DNA of 64,000 nt from Vibrio echinoideorum (GTDB lineage: Bacteria > Pseudomonadota > Gammaproteobacteria > Enterobacterales > Vibrionaceae): the NCBI RefSeq assembly GCF_024347455.1, contig NZ_AP025483.1, positions 1,364,001-1,428,000 of the forward strand. Reading direction: 5' to 3'. The notes under the pieces are model-generated. The model did no database searches. It saw only the letters and a program-made list of their open reading frames with translations, and was not told where the DNA came from. Shown here in pieces: positions 1 through 8,497 of this stretch. Every line of letters starts with the position of its first letter. Position 1 is the stretch's first letter. The translations under genes and the position numbers were made by a program.

Positions 1-1
1 C

Positions 2-214
2 AACATTGTTGGTGGTGAAGTGATGCTTTATCAAGACAGTCATGAAGCGCCATTTTTTAGAAAAGTGTTAGGTGATGGCGAGGTTGCGATGCTGGCAGAC
101 AGTAAGCTTTGGCACAATGCACAACCGATTCGCACCATTGACCACGATGAGATGGGCTATATGGATGTGTTTGTTCTAACGGCTAAGGATGCGCGCAATG
201 TCCTTCACTCTTAA
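2..214 (+). CDS. 2OG-Fe(II) dioxygenase family protein, C-terminal part
   Basis: The gene enters from the left edge; the frame is open from base 2 to a TAA at 212-214. The visible 70 residues run NIVGGEV, an acidic turn, AMLADSKLWHNAQPI and GYMDVFVLTA. This resembles the C-terminal half of the bacterial 2OG-Fe dioxygenase family (PF10014), in which the late His (here in LWHNAQPI) is a metal ligand. The family hydroxylates free amino acids in characterised members; the substrate here cannot be read. The next gene starts inside its last codons, so the two are translationally coupled and probably cooperate. The N-terminal half and its metal ligands lie outside the window. Confidence 0.7.
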   Translation, partial: NIVGGEVMLYQDSHEAPFFRKVLGDGEVAMLADSKLWHNAQPIRTIDHDEMGYMDVFVLTAKDARNVLHS

Positions 215-1433
215 TGATGTACGCCAACAATTTAGTGCTTTAGGCCAATATCATAACGGCAAGCCTGTGACCTTTTTTGATGGGCCCGGTGGATCTCAGG
301 TGCCTGAGAATGTTTTAGCTTCAATGACCGAATACCTAGGGCATTTCAATTCAAACCTAGGTGGCCACTATTTTTCTAGCCAAAAGACCACGAGCTTAAT
401 GCAGCAAGCAAGAGAAGCGGCGCAAGCACTGCTTAATGCTGAATCTTCTGGCAACGTTGTGTTTGGTGCGAACATGACATCGTTGACCTTCCAACTTAGC
501 CGAGCGATCAGCCGCGATTGGAAAGAGGGCGATGAAGTTATCGTCACGGCGTTAGACCATTACTCAAATGTATCGAGCTGGCAGCAAGCGGCAGACGACA
601 AAGGCGCGATTGTTCGCCAAGTTCGCGTAGACGAGTCGGATTGCAGTTTGGATATGGCGCATTTTGAGTCGCTGCTTAACGAGAAAACCAAGCTTGTCGC
701 GGTGACGTTTGCGTCGAACACGACAGGCTCGATTGTTGATATGGCGAAAGTTGTCGAGCTTGCCCATCAGCATGGTGCTCAGGTTTATGTCGATGCTGTT
801 CATTACGCACCGCATCATTTGATTGATGTTCAGCAACTGAATTGTGATTTCTTAGCGTGTTCCGCTTATAAGTTTTTCGGCCCGCATGTGGGCATCGCTT
901 ATGTTGCGCCTCAATGGCTACATACGTTAAAGCCTTACAAGGTTGAACCTGCAACCAATATCGGCCCAGGCCGTTTTGAGACAGGCACACAAAGTTTTGA
1001 AGGCCTTGCTGGTGTGATTGCGGCGGTAGATTACTTGGCGCAGTTAGGGAAACCCGCTGATTCACTGCGTTCTCGTTTAGAGCAAAGCTACGCGCTTTAT
1101 AATAAGCATGAAAGCCAACTCAGTGAGTACTTTCTTAAACGTTTGACCGATCTTGAAGGTGCAAAACTTTATGGTAAAACCGAGTTTGATTCGAATCTAA
1201 GAACTCCCACGTTTGCGATTACCTTTGATGATCACTCTCCAGAGTTCATTGCCAAGAAGTTGGGTGAGCATAATATCTGTGTGTGGAACGGACACTTCTA
1301 CGCATTAGGGCTGGTGAAGCAGTTGGGTATAGAAGAGCAGGGCGTGGTGCGTATTGGTTGTATGCATTACAACTCGATTGAAGAGATCGACTTGTTGTTC
1401 AATGTGCTTGAAGGGATCTTGCGAAGTCACTAG
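198..1433 (+). CDS. Cysteine desulfurase-like class V aminotransferase
   Basis: A 411-residue PLP enzyme of fold type I, class V, most like the cysteine desulfurase-like subfamily TIGR01976. The Schiff-base lysine is K225 in CSAYKFFGPH; DAVHYAPH upstream is the usual Asp/His cofactor region, and ETGTQSFE matches the family's later phosphate/PLP region. The start at 198 is chosen over 189 because AAGGA at 185-189 sits 8 bases upstream. True SufS/CsdA proteins carry a catalytic Cys in a loop near residue 360; here that stretch reads VWNGHFYALG with no Cys. The enzyme is therefore unlikely to be a normal sulfur donor. It overlaps the dioxygenase gene by 17 bases and ends at a strong terminator, so the two form the 3' end of one operon. 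Confidence 0.85.
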   Translation: MSFTLNDVRQQFSALGQYHNGKPVTFFDGPGGSQVPENVLASMTEYLGHFNSNLGGHYFSSQKTTSLMQQAREAAQALLNAESSGNVVFGANMTSLTFQLSRAISRDWKEGDEVIVTALDHYSNVSSWQQAADDKGAIVRQVRVDESDCSLDMAHFESLLNEKTKLVAVTFASNTTGSIVDMAKVVELAHQHGAQVYVDAVHYAPHHLIDVQQLNCDFLACSAYKFFGPHVGIAYVAPQWLHTLKPYKVEPATNIGPGRFETGTQSFEGLAGVIAAVDYLAQLGKPADSLRSRLEQSYALYNKHESQLSEYFLKRLTDLEGAKLYGKTEFDSNLRTPTFAITFDDHSPEFIAKKLGEHNICVWNGHFYALGLVKQLGIEEQGVVRIGCMHYNSIEEIDLLFNVLEGILRSH

Positions 1434-1455
1434 CACTTAATAGCTACAGAATTAG

Positions 1456-1506
1456 AAAAGAGCATACTTCTCTCAATAATATTGAGTAGGAAGTATGCTC
1501 TTTTTG
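1456..1506. terminator. Bidirectional rho-independent terminator
   Basis: A 15-bp stem (AAAAGAGCATACTTC pairing with GAAGTATGCTCTTTTT) encloses a short inner inverted repeat (CTCAATAATATTGAG). A T-run follows on the plus strand and an A-run precedes it, so it can serve both the class V gene and the convergent PfpI-family gene. Confidence 0.85.
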
Positions 1507-1550
1507 TTTCATGAACTTAAATCTGTTTAGCGAAGTCTATTTAGACTAAA

Positions 1551-1585
1551 ATCGCTAATCGCTAATCGCTAATCGCTAATCGCTT
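1551..1585. repeat. 7-bp tandem repeat, 5 copies
   Basis: Five head-to-tail copies of ATCGCTA, the last ending in T, lie between the terminator and the stop codon of the PfpI-family gene. Noncoding. Confidence 0.9.
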
Positions 1586-1600
1586 AAATCCTTGATTTAA

Positions 1601-2272
1601 CTAAGACAATTGCTTAACGAGAGCTGCACCTACTGCGTGCGCACTGGTTGGGTTCTGACCTGTTATCACTCGCTCATCAATGATCACAAGTTCATGCCAA
1701 GGTTGAACCTTGTTGAAACGCGCTGCACTACGAGCAAGAGATTCTTCCAATAGAAATGGAATGTCGTTGATTGTGCCAAAGTCGATTTCTTCTTCACGTG
1801 TAAAGCCAGTCACCGATTTCGAGCTTAGTAGCTTCTCGCCATTGCTTAGGACAATCGGAAGCAGTGCTGCTGGGCCGTGACATACTGATGCAATCACGCC
1901 GCCATCTTCATAGTGCTTTGCCGCGATAGCAGCAAACTGCTCGTCGGTTGCTAGGTCTGAAAGCAAACCAAAACCACCTGGGTAGAAGATAGCATCGTAG
2001 CTTTCTACGTTAATTTGGCTTACAGGAATCGTATTGTTGATGCGGTTCTGGAAGTCGTCATCAGCCAAGATCTCGGCGTTTACTGAATCACTTTCAATAT
2101 CGGTTCCATACAGTGGACCTTTACCACCCTTGATAGAAGCGATGTCGTACTCAAAACCCGCAGCAATGATCTCTTTCAGTGCATGAGTCAGTTCTGGAGC
2201 GTAAGTACCGTTCGCTTGATCTGTATCGCCTAGTGTTGCGTGGTTAGTCACTGGGATTAGTATTTTTTTCAT
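1601..2272 (-). CDS. DJ-1/PfpI family protein (class I glutamine amidotransferase-like)
   Basis: A 223-residue protein starting MKKILIPVTNH. The nucleophile elbow is ASVCHGPAALL, with Cys followed by His as in Hsp31/DJ-1-like chaperones and glyoxalases, and FYPGGFG supplies the family's acidic/Gly region. Members act as glyoxalase III, deglycase or protein chaperone; which applies here cannot be told. The start at 2272 is preceded by AAGGA seven bases upstream; a longer frame to 2308 has no better ribosome site. It is divergent from a LysR regulator across a 230-bp gap, the usual arrangement for a LysR regulator and its target. Confidence 0.85.
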   Translation of the reverse strand: MKKILIPVTNHATLGDTDQANGTYAPELTHALKEIIAAGFEYDIASIKGGKGPLYGTDIESDSVNAEILADDDFQNRINNTIPVSQINVESYDAIFYPGGFGLLSDLATDEQFAAIAAKHYEDGGVIASVCHGPAALLPIVLSNGEKLLSSKSVTGFTREEEIDFGTINDIPFLLEESLARSAARFNKVQPWHELVIIDERVITGQNPTSAHAVGAALVKQLS

Positions 2273-2407
2273 GATTCGTTCCTTCAGGGCTGATGTTTGT
2301 CTAAGCATAGTTGAATTGCTGATGTCGTTATATTAATTGCAAATCGTATGAGTGATAATATAGGTAATAAGCAAAACATTATTGCTATATAGCAACAGTT
2401 GAATGTG

Positions 2408-2497
2408 AAGATATGAATGAGTCGGGTTTGAACTAGTGGGATGCGAACTTGTGGGACGCAAACTAGTTAGACGCGAATGAGTTAGGTGTAAACAGGT
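2408..2497. repeat. 15-bp degenerate tandem array, 6 copies
   Basis: Six contiguous 15-bp units at 2408, 2423, 2438, 2453, 2468 and 2483, of the type GGGACGCAAACTAGT or TAGACGCGAATGAGT. The shared core is G-(A/C)-G-(A/C)-A-A-(C/T)-N-(A/T)-G-T. It ends 6 bases before the LysR start codon and occupies the divergent promoter region. Confidence 0.8.
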
Positions 2498-2502
2498 GAA
2501 GT

Positions 2503-3387
2503 ATGGATAGCTTTGAAGGTATTAATGAGTTTGTTGCGGTAGCCGAGTGTCACGGCTTTTCTGCAGCAGCAAAACAACTGGGTTGCAGTACCAGTCATGT
2601 AAGTCGCCAAGTTTCAAGGTTAGAAGAAAGAGTGGGTGTTGCCTTGCTTGCGCGATCCACTCGTATGGTGAGTTTGACTGAGTCTGGGCACACCTATTAT
2701 CAGCAGTGTAAAGATCTGGTCATTGGACTTCAGCAAGCAAATGAGCAAGTGACTTCTCAACAAACTCAGTTAAGTGGCACATTACGAGTGAGTGCCGCAG
2801 GGGCGTTTGCAGAGAATCATGTCGCAGCGGCGCTGATGGAATTTGCCAAGGATCATCCTGAGCTCACCATAGAAATGAACTTCAATACCAAAATGGTGAA
2901 CTTTATCGAAGATGGTATCGATTTCGCTATTCGTTATGGTCGGCTGGATGATTCAGGATTAGTGGCAAGGAAGCTTGTTGATCGCCCGATGGCGGCAGCA
3001 GCCAACAAAGCGTATCTTGATCAATTTGGTACGCCAACTCACCCAGAGCAGTTGAAGCTACACAGCTGTATTATTGCGAACAGTGACCAATGGTTATTTG
3101 AGAAAGATGGAGAACCGTTAAGTGCGGTACGCGTCCATGGGCGCTGGAGAAGCAATAATTCAAGCGCCGTAATCAAAGCATGCGAAGAGGGGCTTGGCAT
3201 TGTTTACCTTCCCAAAAGCAGTTTCAACGGCGGATTAACTAATGGAAAACTCCTTCCTGTATTAGAAGAGTATTGGGGAGCAGGAACCAGCAGTTGGATC
3301 GTTTATCAAAACCGTCGTTTTCTGCCACAGAGAGCACGGCTTGCGATCGACTTTCTCGTTTCTTACTTCTCTGACTGGAAAGAATAA
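2503..3387 (+). CDS. LysR family transcriptional regulator
   Basis: A 294-residue protein with the standard N-terminal winged helix (FSAAAKQLGCSTSHVSRQVS, residues about 17-36), then LEERVGVALLARSTRMVSLTE and a periplasmic-binding-like effector domain. SGTLRVSAAGAFAENH begins the effector domain at about residue 90, and the length is typical of the family. It is divergent from the PfpI-family gene, so it probably regulates that gene and itself. The effector is unknown. The upstream 15-bp array lies where LysR sites would be expected. Confidence 0.9.
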   Translation: MDSFEGINEFVAVAECHGFSAAAKQLGCSTSHVSRQVSRLEERVGVALLARSTRMVSLTESGHTYYQQCKDLVIGLQQANEQVTSQQTQLSGTLRVSAAGAFAENHVAAALMEFAKDHPELTIEMNFNTKMVNFIEDGIDFAIRYGRLDDSGLVARKLVDRPMAAAANKAYLDQFGTPTHPEQLKLHSCIIANSDQWLFEKDGEPLSAVRVHGRWRSNNSSAVIKACEEGLGIVYLPKSSFNGGLTNGKLLPVLEEYWGAGTSSWIVYQNRRFLPQRARLAIDFLVSYFSDWKE

Positions 3388-3764
3388 CGAGCAAGAGTTT
3401 AAAGAAGAAGCGCGTAGTGTCTGTATGCACTGCAGATCGGCTAAAAGATAGGTGTGCACTCTATGAACCGTTGTTATCACTCTCGGTTAGCGTGTTTCCG
3501 TTTAAACGAAACCAAGTTTGAGAAAACGTTTACATTGATAAACGTTATCTTTGTTTTTGTTTGTTGACGCGAGTAATAGGATTGAGATGCTTGTCTACTT
3601 TTCATTACTTGTGCTAGCGATTGAATTGTAGAGAAGCTTACTGCAGTACGATATACTAGATGGTATGTTGATGTCCCTAGCGTGTGATAGATTGTGTTGA
3701 AGCGCTGGCTGGATGTGTCGTTATACTCCAATTTACGAAGTATAGCTTTAGTGCGGAGTTGGCA
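3388..3764. other. Gene-free stretch
   Basis: About 375 bases between the LysR gene and the GGDEF gene. I see no convincing coding frame, repeat or clear terminator. It presumably holds the promoter of the GGDEF gene. Confidence 0.5.
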
Positions 3765-5015
3765 ATGTCGTCAATAAATTTCGAATCCACGTACGGTGTA
3801 ATAACTATTCAAGATATGAATGTAGTTAGCGTTGACGCCAATTATGCTCGTATCTATGGATATCAATCACCCGAAGAACTGCTGTCTAATATCGATAGCT
3901 TTCTTGACCTTATACCTGAAGGTTTTCATGTTTTAGCGTACCAAAATTACCTTGAAACCGTCAGTGGCCAACGAGACCCTCAAGGACATACCTATGTCAA
4001 TGTCGACCGCAATGGTCGGGAGTTCACGGTGTTTTCTATTGACCATGTAACAGAGTGGCAAGGAAGGCCTGCATTGCAAGTTACCGTCATCGATCTTTCC
4101 CCTGCCATTCAGCTGCAAAATGTTGTGCGCGAACAAGATCAGATGTTTCACGATATGATCATGCAATCCGGGCAAGGCATTTTAGTTCACCGAGATTTTA
4201 AGCCTTTGATGGTTAATCAATCATGGGTGGATTTACAAGGTGGTGAGTCTATTGAGCAAGCCCTCGCGTTGGAATCCATTCTCGATTTAGTACCACAGCA
4301 AAACACAGCAGGTATCTCGAAACACTATCAAGCAATCATGTCTGGCGCTTTATCCGGTACGAGTACTGTCGTTGAAAACATCGGTTTTGACGGCGTTCAT
4401 CGTTTCTTTAATATTTACGATAATGCGATCACTTGGGAAGGTGAGCCTGCCATTCAGGTTGTGCTTGAAGATGTAACTCAAAAAGTTATGTTAGAAAATC
4501 AGTTAGTTCATCAAGCCAATTACGATGAAATGACGAATTTGCTTAATCGAAGAGCGATTTACGATTGGTTAAAAGCGTTTCTTGCTTCAGATAATCATGT
4601 TGTATGTATGCTGCTTGATATCGATGATTTTAAGGCGATTAATGATACATACGGTCATATGACGGGTGATGACGTTATTTGTACTTTGGCTGATATTACC
4701 AAGCGTAATGTTGAGCTAGCGGGTGGTGTGACGGGGCGTTGGGGCGGCGAAGAGTTCATCGTTTTTATTCCAAATGCATCTCCTCAAATTTCACGTGTCG
4801 TCTCTGATCAAATTCGTCAGCAATTTAATCAAACCCAGTTCAAGGTTAGTGAACAGATTCGTTTTAATGTGAGTGTTAGTATTGGAGTAAGTGATAGCCG
4901 ATCTTGCGAAGGCAAAGTTTCCATCGATGCACTTGTGAACTTAACGGATCAATCGCTATACAGAGCTAAAGCGAGCGGAAAGAACTGTGTATGCGGAGAA
5001 GTGAGCGCGTCTTAG
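3765..5015 (+). CDS. Diguanylate cyclase with two PAS domains
   Basis: A 416-residue protein. Residues about 5-110 (GVITIQDMNVVSVDANYARIYG) and 130-240 (GILVHRDFKPLMVNQSW) are PAS-like sensor folds. A linker leads into a GGDEF domain from about residue 265 (NYDEMTNLLNRRAIYDWL), with the active site RWGGEEF at residues 325-331, a GGDEF variant found in active cyclases. The expected role is c-di-GMP synthesis from GTP in the cytoplasm; no membrane segment is seen. No RxxD inhibitory site lies just before GGEEF. The ATG at 3765 is chosen because GGAG precedes it and the PAS domain follows at once; a start at 3684 would add residues unlike the family. Confidence 0.88.
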   Translation: MSSINFESTYGVITIQDMNVVSVDANYARIYGYQSPEELLSNIDSFLDLIPEGFHVLAYQNYLETVSGQRDPQGHTYVNVDRNGREFTVFSIDHVTEWQGRPALQVTVIDLSPAIQLQNVVREQDQMFHDMIMQSGQGILVHRDFKPLMVNQSWVDLQGGESIEQALALESILDLVPQQNTAGISKHYQAIMSGALSGTSTVVENIGFDGVHRFFNIYDNAITWEGEPAIQVVLEDVTQKVMLENQLVHQANYDEMTNLLNRRAIYDWLKAFLASDNHVVCMLLDIDDFKAINDTYGHMTGDDVICTLADITKRNVELAGGVTGRWGGEEFIVFIPNASPQISRVVSDQIRQQFNQTQFKVSEQIRFNVSVSIGVSDSRSCEGKVSIDALVNLTDQSLYRAKASGKNCVCGEVSAS

Positions 5016-5088
5016 CGTTCTAAGCATGGTGTGCTCGCATACTCATAACTCATACACAGACGGCTAACATAGAATCGTATTGGTAATA

Positions 5089-5124
5089 AAATGCCCTCAA
5101 GCAATCGCTTGAGGGCATTTTAGT
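5089..5124. terminator. Bidirectional rho-independent terminator
   Basis: The stem AATGCCCTCAAGC/GCTTGAGGGCATT, a short loop and a T-rich tail lie between the convergent GGDEF and DUF2797 genes. Confidence 0.85.
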
Positions 5125-5129
5125 TTTTG

Positions 5130-5255
5130 ATTATCAAAGCTGTCTAGCTCTCGTTGATCAAAGAAGTTCAGCTTTTATCGACTAAAGCCGCTTAGCTTTG
5201 GTTGATCAAAACAGTCAGCTTATCAAAACAATGAGCTTATCAAACCGTTGGCTTA
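5130..5255. repeat. Degenerate AGCTT/ATCAAA repeats
   Basis: About six irregular copies of a (T/G)ATCAAA...AGCTT motif with spacing of 16 to 24 bp fill the gap before the DUF2797 stop codon. The best copies are the last two, where CAGCTTATCAAAAC and GAGCTTATCAAACC recur at 17 bp. Confidence 0.55.
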
Positions 5256-6080
5256 TTAAGCAGAAACTTCTACTTCGTAAGAGCCAAATTTACGGATGTT
5301 AATCACACCAGTATCCAAGATAAGGTATTGGCCTTTAATGCCTTGCAGCACGCCAGATACTTCAGGGTTCTTGTCAAAGTTATGAGAAACAATCTTCACT
5401 GGGTGCTGCTCAACTGGGTAGCTGAGTGAAGTGATGTTCTCACTAAGAATCTCGATGGCATCGTCGCCAAACTTCGCTCTGATCTCTTGGATTTTATCCT
5501 CAACCAATGGCAAGAGTTCTTTGGCTTTTTCTACCAACTCCATATCGTCACCGTCGCCTTTTAGCAACGTGCGCCAGTTGGTTTTGTCGGCAATGTGTTT
5601 TGCTAACTCAACTTCAATCAGGCCAGAAATCTGACGGGTTTTTACCTTCAAGATAGGCAAGCCTTGAGTGGCACCTTGGTCGATCCAGCGCGTTGGGATT
5701 TGAGTATGACGAGTGATACCCACTTTTAGGCTTGATGTGTTCGACAGGTAAACGAAGTGATCAACCATGCAGTTCGCTTCGCCCCATTGAGGCTCACGAC
5801 ACGTACCTTCATCGTAGTGACAAGTCTCTGGTTTCATGATGCACATATCGCAACTTGCCAGTTTTCTCATGCACACAAAGCAGTGGCCTTGAGAGTAGCT
5901 CTTCTTGGTTTTCTTTCCACATGAACAGCAAAAAATATTGCCGGTGTGAGTGAGGTTGATGGTTTTACCAATCAGAGGGTTTAGCTCTACAAACTCTTCA
6001 CCTACAGGTAGACGGTAAGTAACCGCACCATCAAGGGAAGCACTCATTTTCTTGAGTGTTCCTTTTGCTAATAAAGACAT
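5256..6080 (-). CDS. DUF2797 domain-containing protein
   Basis: A 274-residue protein matching the DUF2797 family (PF10977) over its length. A Cys-rich segment at residues about 51-95 (CCSCGKKTKKSYSQGHCFVC, then CDMC and further Cys) looks like one or two zinc-binding knuckles. It is followed by HFVYLSNTSSLKVGITRHTQIPTRWIDQGA, which recalls GIY-YIG-like nuclease folds. The function is unknown. It stands alone, with a terminator shared with the convergent GGDEF gene. The SD for its ATG (AACGAGTAATGTC region) is weak. Confidence 0.8.
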   Translation of the reverse strand: MSLLAKGTLKKMSASLDGAVTYRLPVGEEFVELNPLIGKTINLTHTGNIFCCSCGKKTKKSYSQGHCFVCMRKLASCDMCIMKPETCHYDEGTCREPQWGEANCMVDHFVYLSNTSSLKVGITRHTQIPTRWIDQGATQGLPILKVKTRQISGLIEVELAKHIADKTNWRTLLKGDGDDMELVEKAKELLPLVEDKIQEIRAKFGDDAIEILSENITSLSYPVEQHPVKIVSHNFDKNPEVSGVLQGIKGQYLILDTGVINIRKFGSYEVEVSA

Positions 6081-6383
6081 GACATTACTCGTTATATTTT
6101 GATTATTATTTCGTCGACTCTAACGCTCTGTCAGCAGGCGCAACGGTTAACGATGATTATGCGATGAGTATAACAAATAGAGACTGATTTTATACGCAAT
6201 ATTACTTGATTCTCGTCGTGAATAATTGTCCCTAAATAAGCACTTGAAAATATAGTATGACATTTCGTTCGGGCGTGATATAACGATTTTTAATGAGATG
6301 TTGGTTCAAAAGTGACTGGTGTCCTTAACTTATTTTATATCGTGAAATCCCAACTATAGGGACCTTAAGCTGGAAGTTTTGAA
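6081..6383. other. Divergent intergenic region
   Basis: About 300 bases between two divergent genes (DUF2797 and the membrane GGDEF). AT-rich; no repeat or strong operator seen. The promoters of both genes are expected here. Confidence 0.5.
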
Positions 6384-7679
6384 GTGAAGTGGATCCATAA
6401 GATTGTTATCTTTTTAGTTATCGCAACGCTTGCCATTGTGCAGTACTACCGTGTGAGCGGAAATCGAGTGATAACGGCAATTACGCCTGATCAATATGAA
6501 TTTATCGCGACCAGCGATCAAGTGGATAGAGGAGTCAGTACTTCCCAAATATCCTTTAAAAATGGGCAGTATATTCTCGATTGTGAGTTGAAAGAGTCCG
6601 ACTATCCGTGGCCTTATTGCGGCCTGTCGATTCGTATCAACCCAGACATTACCACTGGCCTTGACCTTTCTCAGTACCACACCTTTAGAGTCAATATTGA
6701 TTACCATGCGGAGGCCGATTCTAGCGGTCGTTTGCGAACTTACCTGCGTAATTATAATCCTGCTTATTCGGTTCCTGATGACGAGTACACGCATAAGTAC
6801 AATGGTATGGAGTTTGCGCCTGGCGTGGATGGCGGTGTGATTGAGATACCTATTACCAACTTACAGGTGATGACTTGGTGGCTTGCAGATAATGATATCG
6901 CGCTAGAACATTCTGCTCCTGAGTATTCGAACGTTAACATGGTTGAATTTGCGACCGCCTCTGGGGCAAAGCTGGGCCACCATCGAATTGTTATCCGTAG
7001 TATTGAATTTGAAGGTACGTATATCACGGGTGAAAGCCTATTTATGATCCTGCTGTTTGTCTGGGTAGGTACGGGCACCGTGTTCTTGTTTTCAGAGTTG
7101 CACCGTTCACGTAAGCGTATGGTGATCGCAGAGAAAAGGCATCATCACTTAAAGAGTGTCAATCGTGCTCTAAGAGAACAGAATTTTGAGTTCTCTGAAA
7201 TGGCGCACCGCGATGAATTGACAGGAATTCTTAATAGACATGCGATTCGTGATTGGCTGAAAATGCAATCTCAGCAGGTTAAGCAAGGGCACGGGAAGCT
7301 GAGTATGTTGTACCTTGATATTGACTACTTCAAGAGCGTGAACGATAAGTACGGACACCAAATGGGTGACCATATTTTACGTGAGTTCAGCATGGTGGTT
7401 GGCAGTTCTATTAGTGCGACTGACAAACTGGTACGTTGGGGCGGGGAAGAGTTTATTGTTTTTTGCCCAGAAACCGATGCTGGCGAAGCGCAAAGAAAAG
7501 CAGAGAGAATAAGGCTTTTGGTTAGCCAACACCTTTGGGTTCATGGTGACCCGCTCACTTGTAGTATTGGCATTGCCGAGATGAAGTAAGAGAGAGTGAC
7601 AGAGACCATTGCTCGTGCTGATGAAGCTCTGTATCAAGCGAAGCATTCAGGGCGAAATCAGGTGATCTTGAGTCACTAA
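6384..7679 (+). pseudogene. Membrane diguanylate cyclase interrupted by in-frame TAA
   Basis: The frame starts at GTG 6384 (GGAAG 7 bases upstream). It encodes a TM helix (residues about 4-20), a periplasmic domain of roughly 190 residues, a second TM helix (SLFMILLFVWVGTGTVFLF), and a GGDEF domain with RWGGEEF. A TAA at 7587-7589 stops it after SIGIAEMK (401 residues). The same frame continues without interruption as ERVTETIARADEALYQAKHSGRNQV to a second TAA at 7677-7679. ADEALYQAK..GRN is the conserved last helix of GGDEF domains. One base change (CAA or GAA to TAA) therefore removed about 29 residues from a 431-residue protein. The truncated product is probably inactive unless the stop is read through; a sequencing error is possible. 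Confidence 0.8.
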
Positions 7680-7708
7680 TCTAAAAAATTGTTTTGGTTA
7701 GTTTATAA

Positions 7709-7741
7709 GCCACACGTGCATATGTGACGTGTGGCATTTTT
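7709..7741 (+). terminator. Rho-independent terminator
   Basis: The stem GCCACACGT/ACGTGTGGC with a 9-base loop and a following T-run lies just after the restored GGDEF stop codon at 7679. This supports the longer frame as the original gene. Confidence 0.85.
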
Positions 7742-7803
7742 ATGGGCGCTATATGAGTTTACCCTCTAGAGCGTTTGTTGATTTGCTTGGATAACGTATA
7801 AAA

Positions 7804-8154
7804 ATGATTTCACTGTTCTTTAAATGTTTGCTCGGTGCCGCGGCTGTTTTGTTTATTGCGCTGCTGTCGAAAAGTAAGAGCTTTTACATCGCAGGTTTAG
7901 TGCCGTTGTTTCCAACCTTTGCTCTGATTGCTCACTACATTGTTGGCACGGAACAAACCATGGTGGAGTTACGTACCACGGCACTCTTTGGTTTGTTCTC
8001 GCTTGTGCCATACGCGGCTTATCTTGGTGCGGTCTATGTGTTCAGTTATCGCTACAATTTGGTATCGACGCTCTCTTTAGCCACTGTCGTTTGGGTAATA
8101 TGTGCTTCTATGCTGCTGTTAGGTTGGACGCGCTTAGTACCCAGTGCGATTTAA
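7804..8154 (+). CDS. GlpM family membrane protein
   Basis: A 116-residue, very hydrophobic protein with three or four TM helices. SKSFYIAGLVPLFPTFALIA and HYIVGTEQTMVELRTT match the GlpM family (PF06942; E. coli YdgC). In Pseudomonas, GlpM affects alginate production; the biochemical role is unknown. It is a single gene on the plus strand, closed by the repeat-containing hairpin at 8271-8347. Confidence 0.85.
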   Translation: MISLFFKCLLGAAAVLFIALLSKSKSFYIAGLVPLFPTFALIAHYIVGTEQTMVELRTTALFGLFSLVPYAAYLGAVYVFSYRYNLVSTLSLATVVWVICASMLLLGWTRLVPSAI

Positions 8155-8270
8155 TCATGGTTGAGCTGGTGGATTTGTAGATTAAGTTGGCTGCGTTGTT
8201 CTGCTAAGAGACCGAAACAAAAAAGGTGGCGCGGGGCCACCAAAAGGGAAAAGTGTTTTATTGTTTTTTG

Positions 8271-8347
8271 AATGCCCACTCAGTGATTGTTTCAAATTGA
8301 GTGATAGCTTCAAACTGAGTGATAGCTTCACGCTGAGCGGGCATTTT
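8271..8347 (+). terminator. Long hairpin terminator enclosing a tandem repeat
   Basis: AATGCCCACTCAG at 8271 pairs with CTGAGCGGGCATT ending near 8345, and a T-run follows. The loop holds three 18-bp repeats. It probably terminates the GlpM gene. Confidence 0.65.
8280..8333. repeat. 18-bp tandem repeat, 3 copies
   Basis: Units at 8280, 8298 and 8316 of the type TGAGTGATAGCTTCAAAC. The last two differ at two positions and the first is more diverged. Confidence 0.85.
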
Positions 8348-8406
8348 TGTACTGGCTGAGCCGGGGGGAACTGCAGCCAGTTTAGTTGGAGCCTTATCTG
8401 TAACGC

Positions 8407-8490
8407 TTGTCTATAAGCACCTGCCTATAAATACCTGTCTATAAGCCTTCGCTTATGAGCACTTGTCTATAAACATCAGCCTATAAGGCG
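8407..8490. repeat. 14-bp tandem array, 6 copies
   Basis: Units at 8407, 8421, 8435, 8449, 8463 and 8477 of the type CTGTCTATAAGCAC. They end next to the stop codon of the transporter gene. Confidence 0.85.
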
Positions 8491-8497
8491 TTCGTGC

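Larger units (their letters stand above)
8155..8497. other. Repeat-rich intergenic region
   Basis: This gap separates the convergent GlpM and transporter genes. It holds a GC-rich hairpin (GGTGGC/GCCACC near 8226-8241), a long terminator whose loop is a tandem repeat, and a six-copy 14-bp array. No coding frame is supported. Confidence 0.75.

Noticed and set aside
1551..1585. Tandem 7-bp repeats as a CRISPR array.
   Set aside because: The units are contiguous with no spacers and far too short, and no cas gene is nearby.
3684..3764. Longer N-terminus for the PAS-GGDEF protein.
   Set aside because: The added 27 residues lack family resemblance, and the ATG at 3765 has a better ribosome site.
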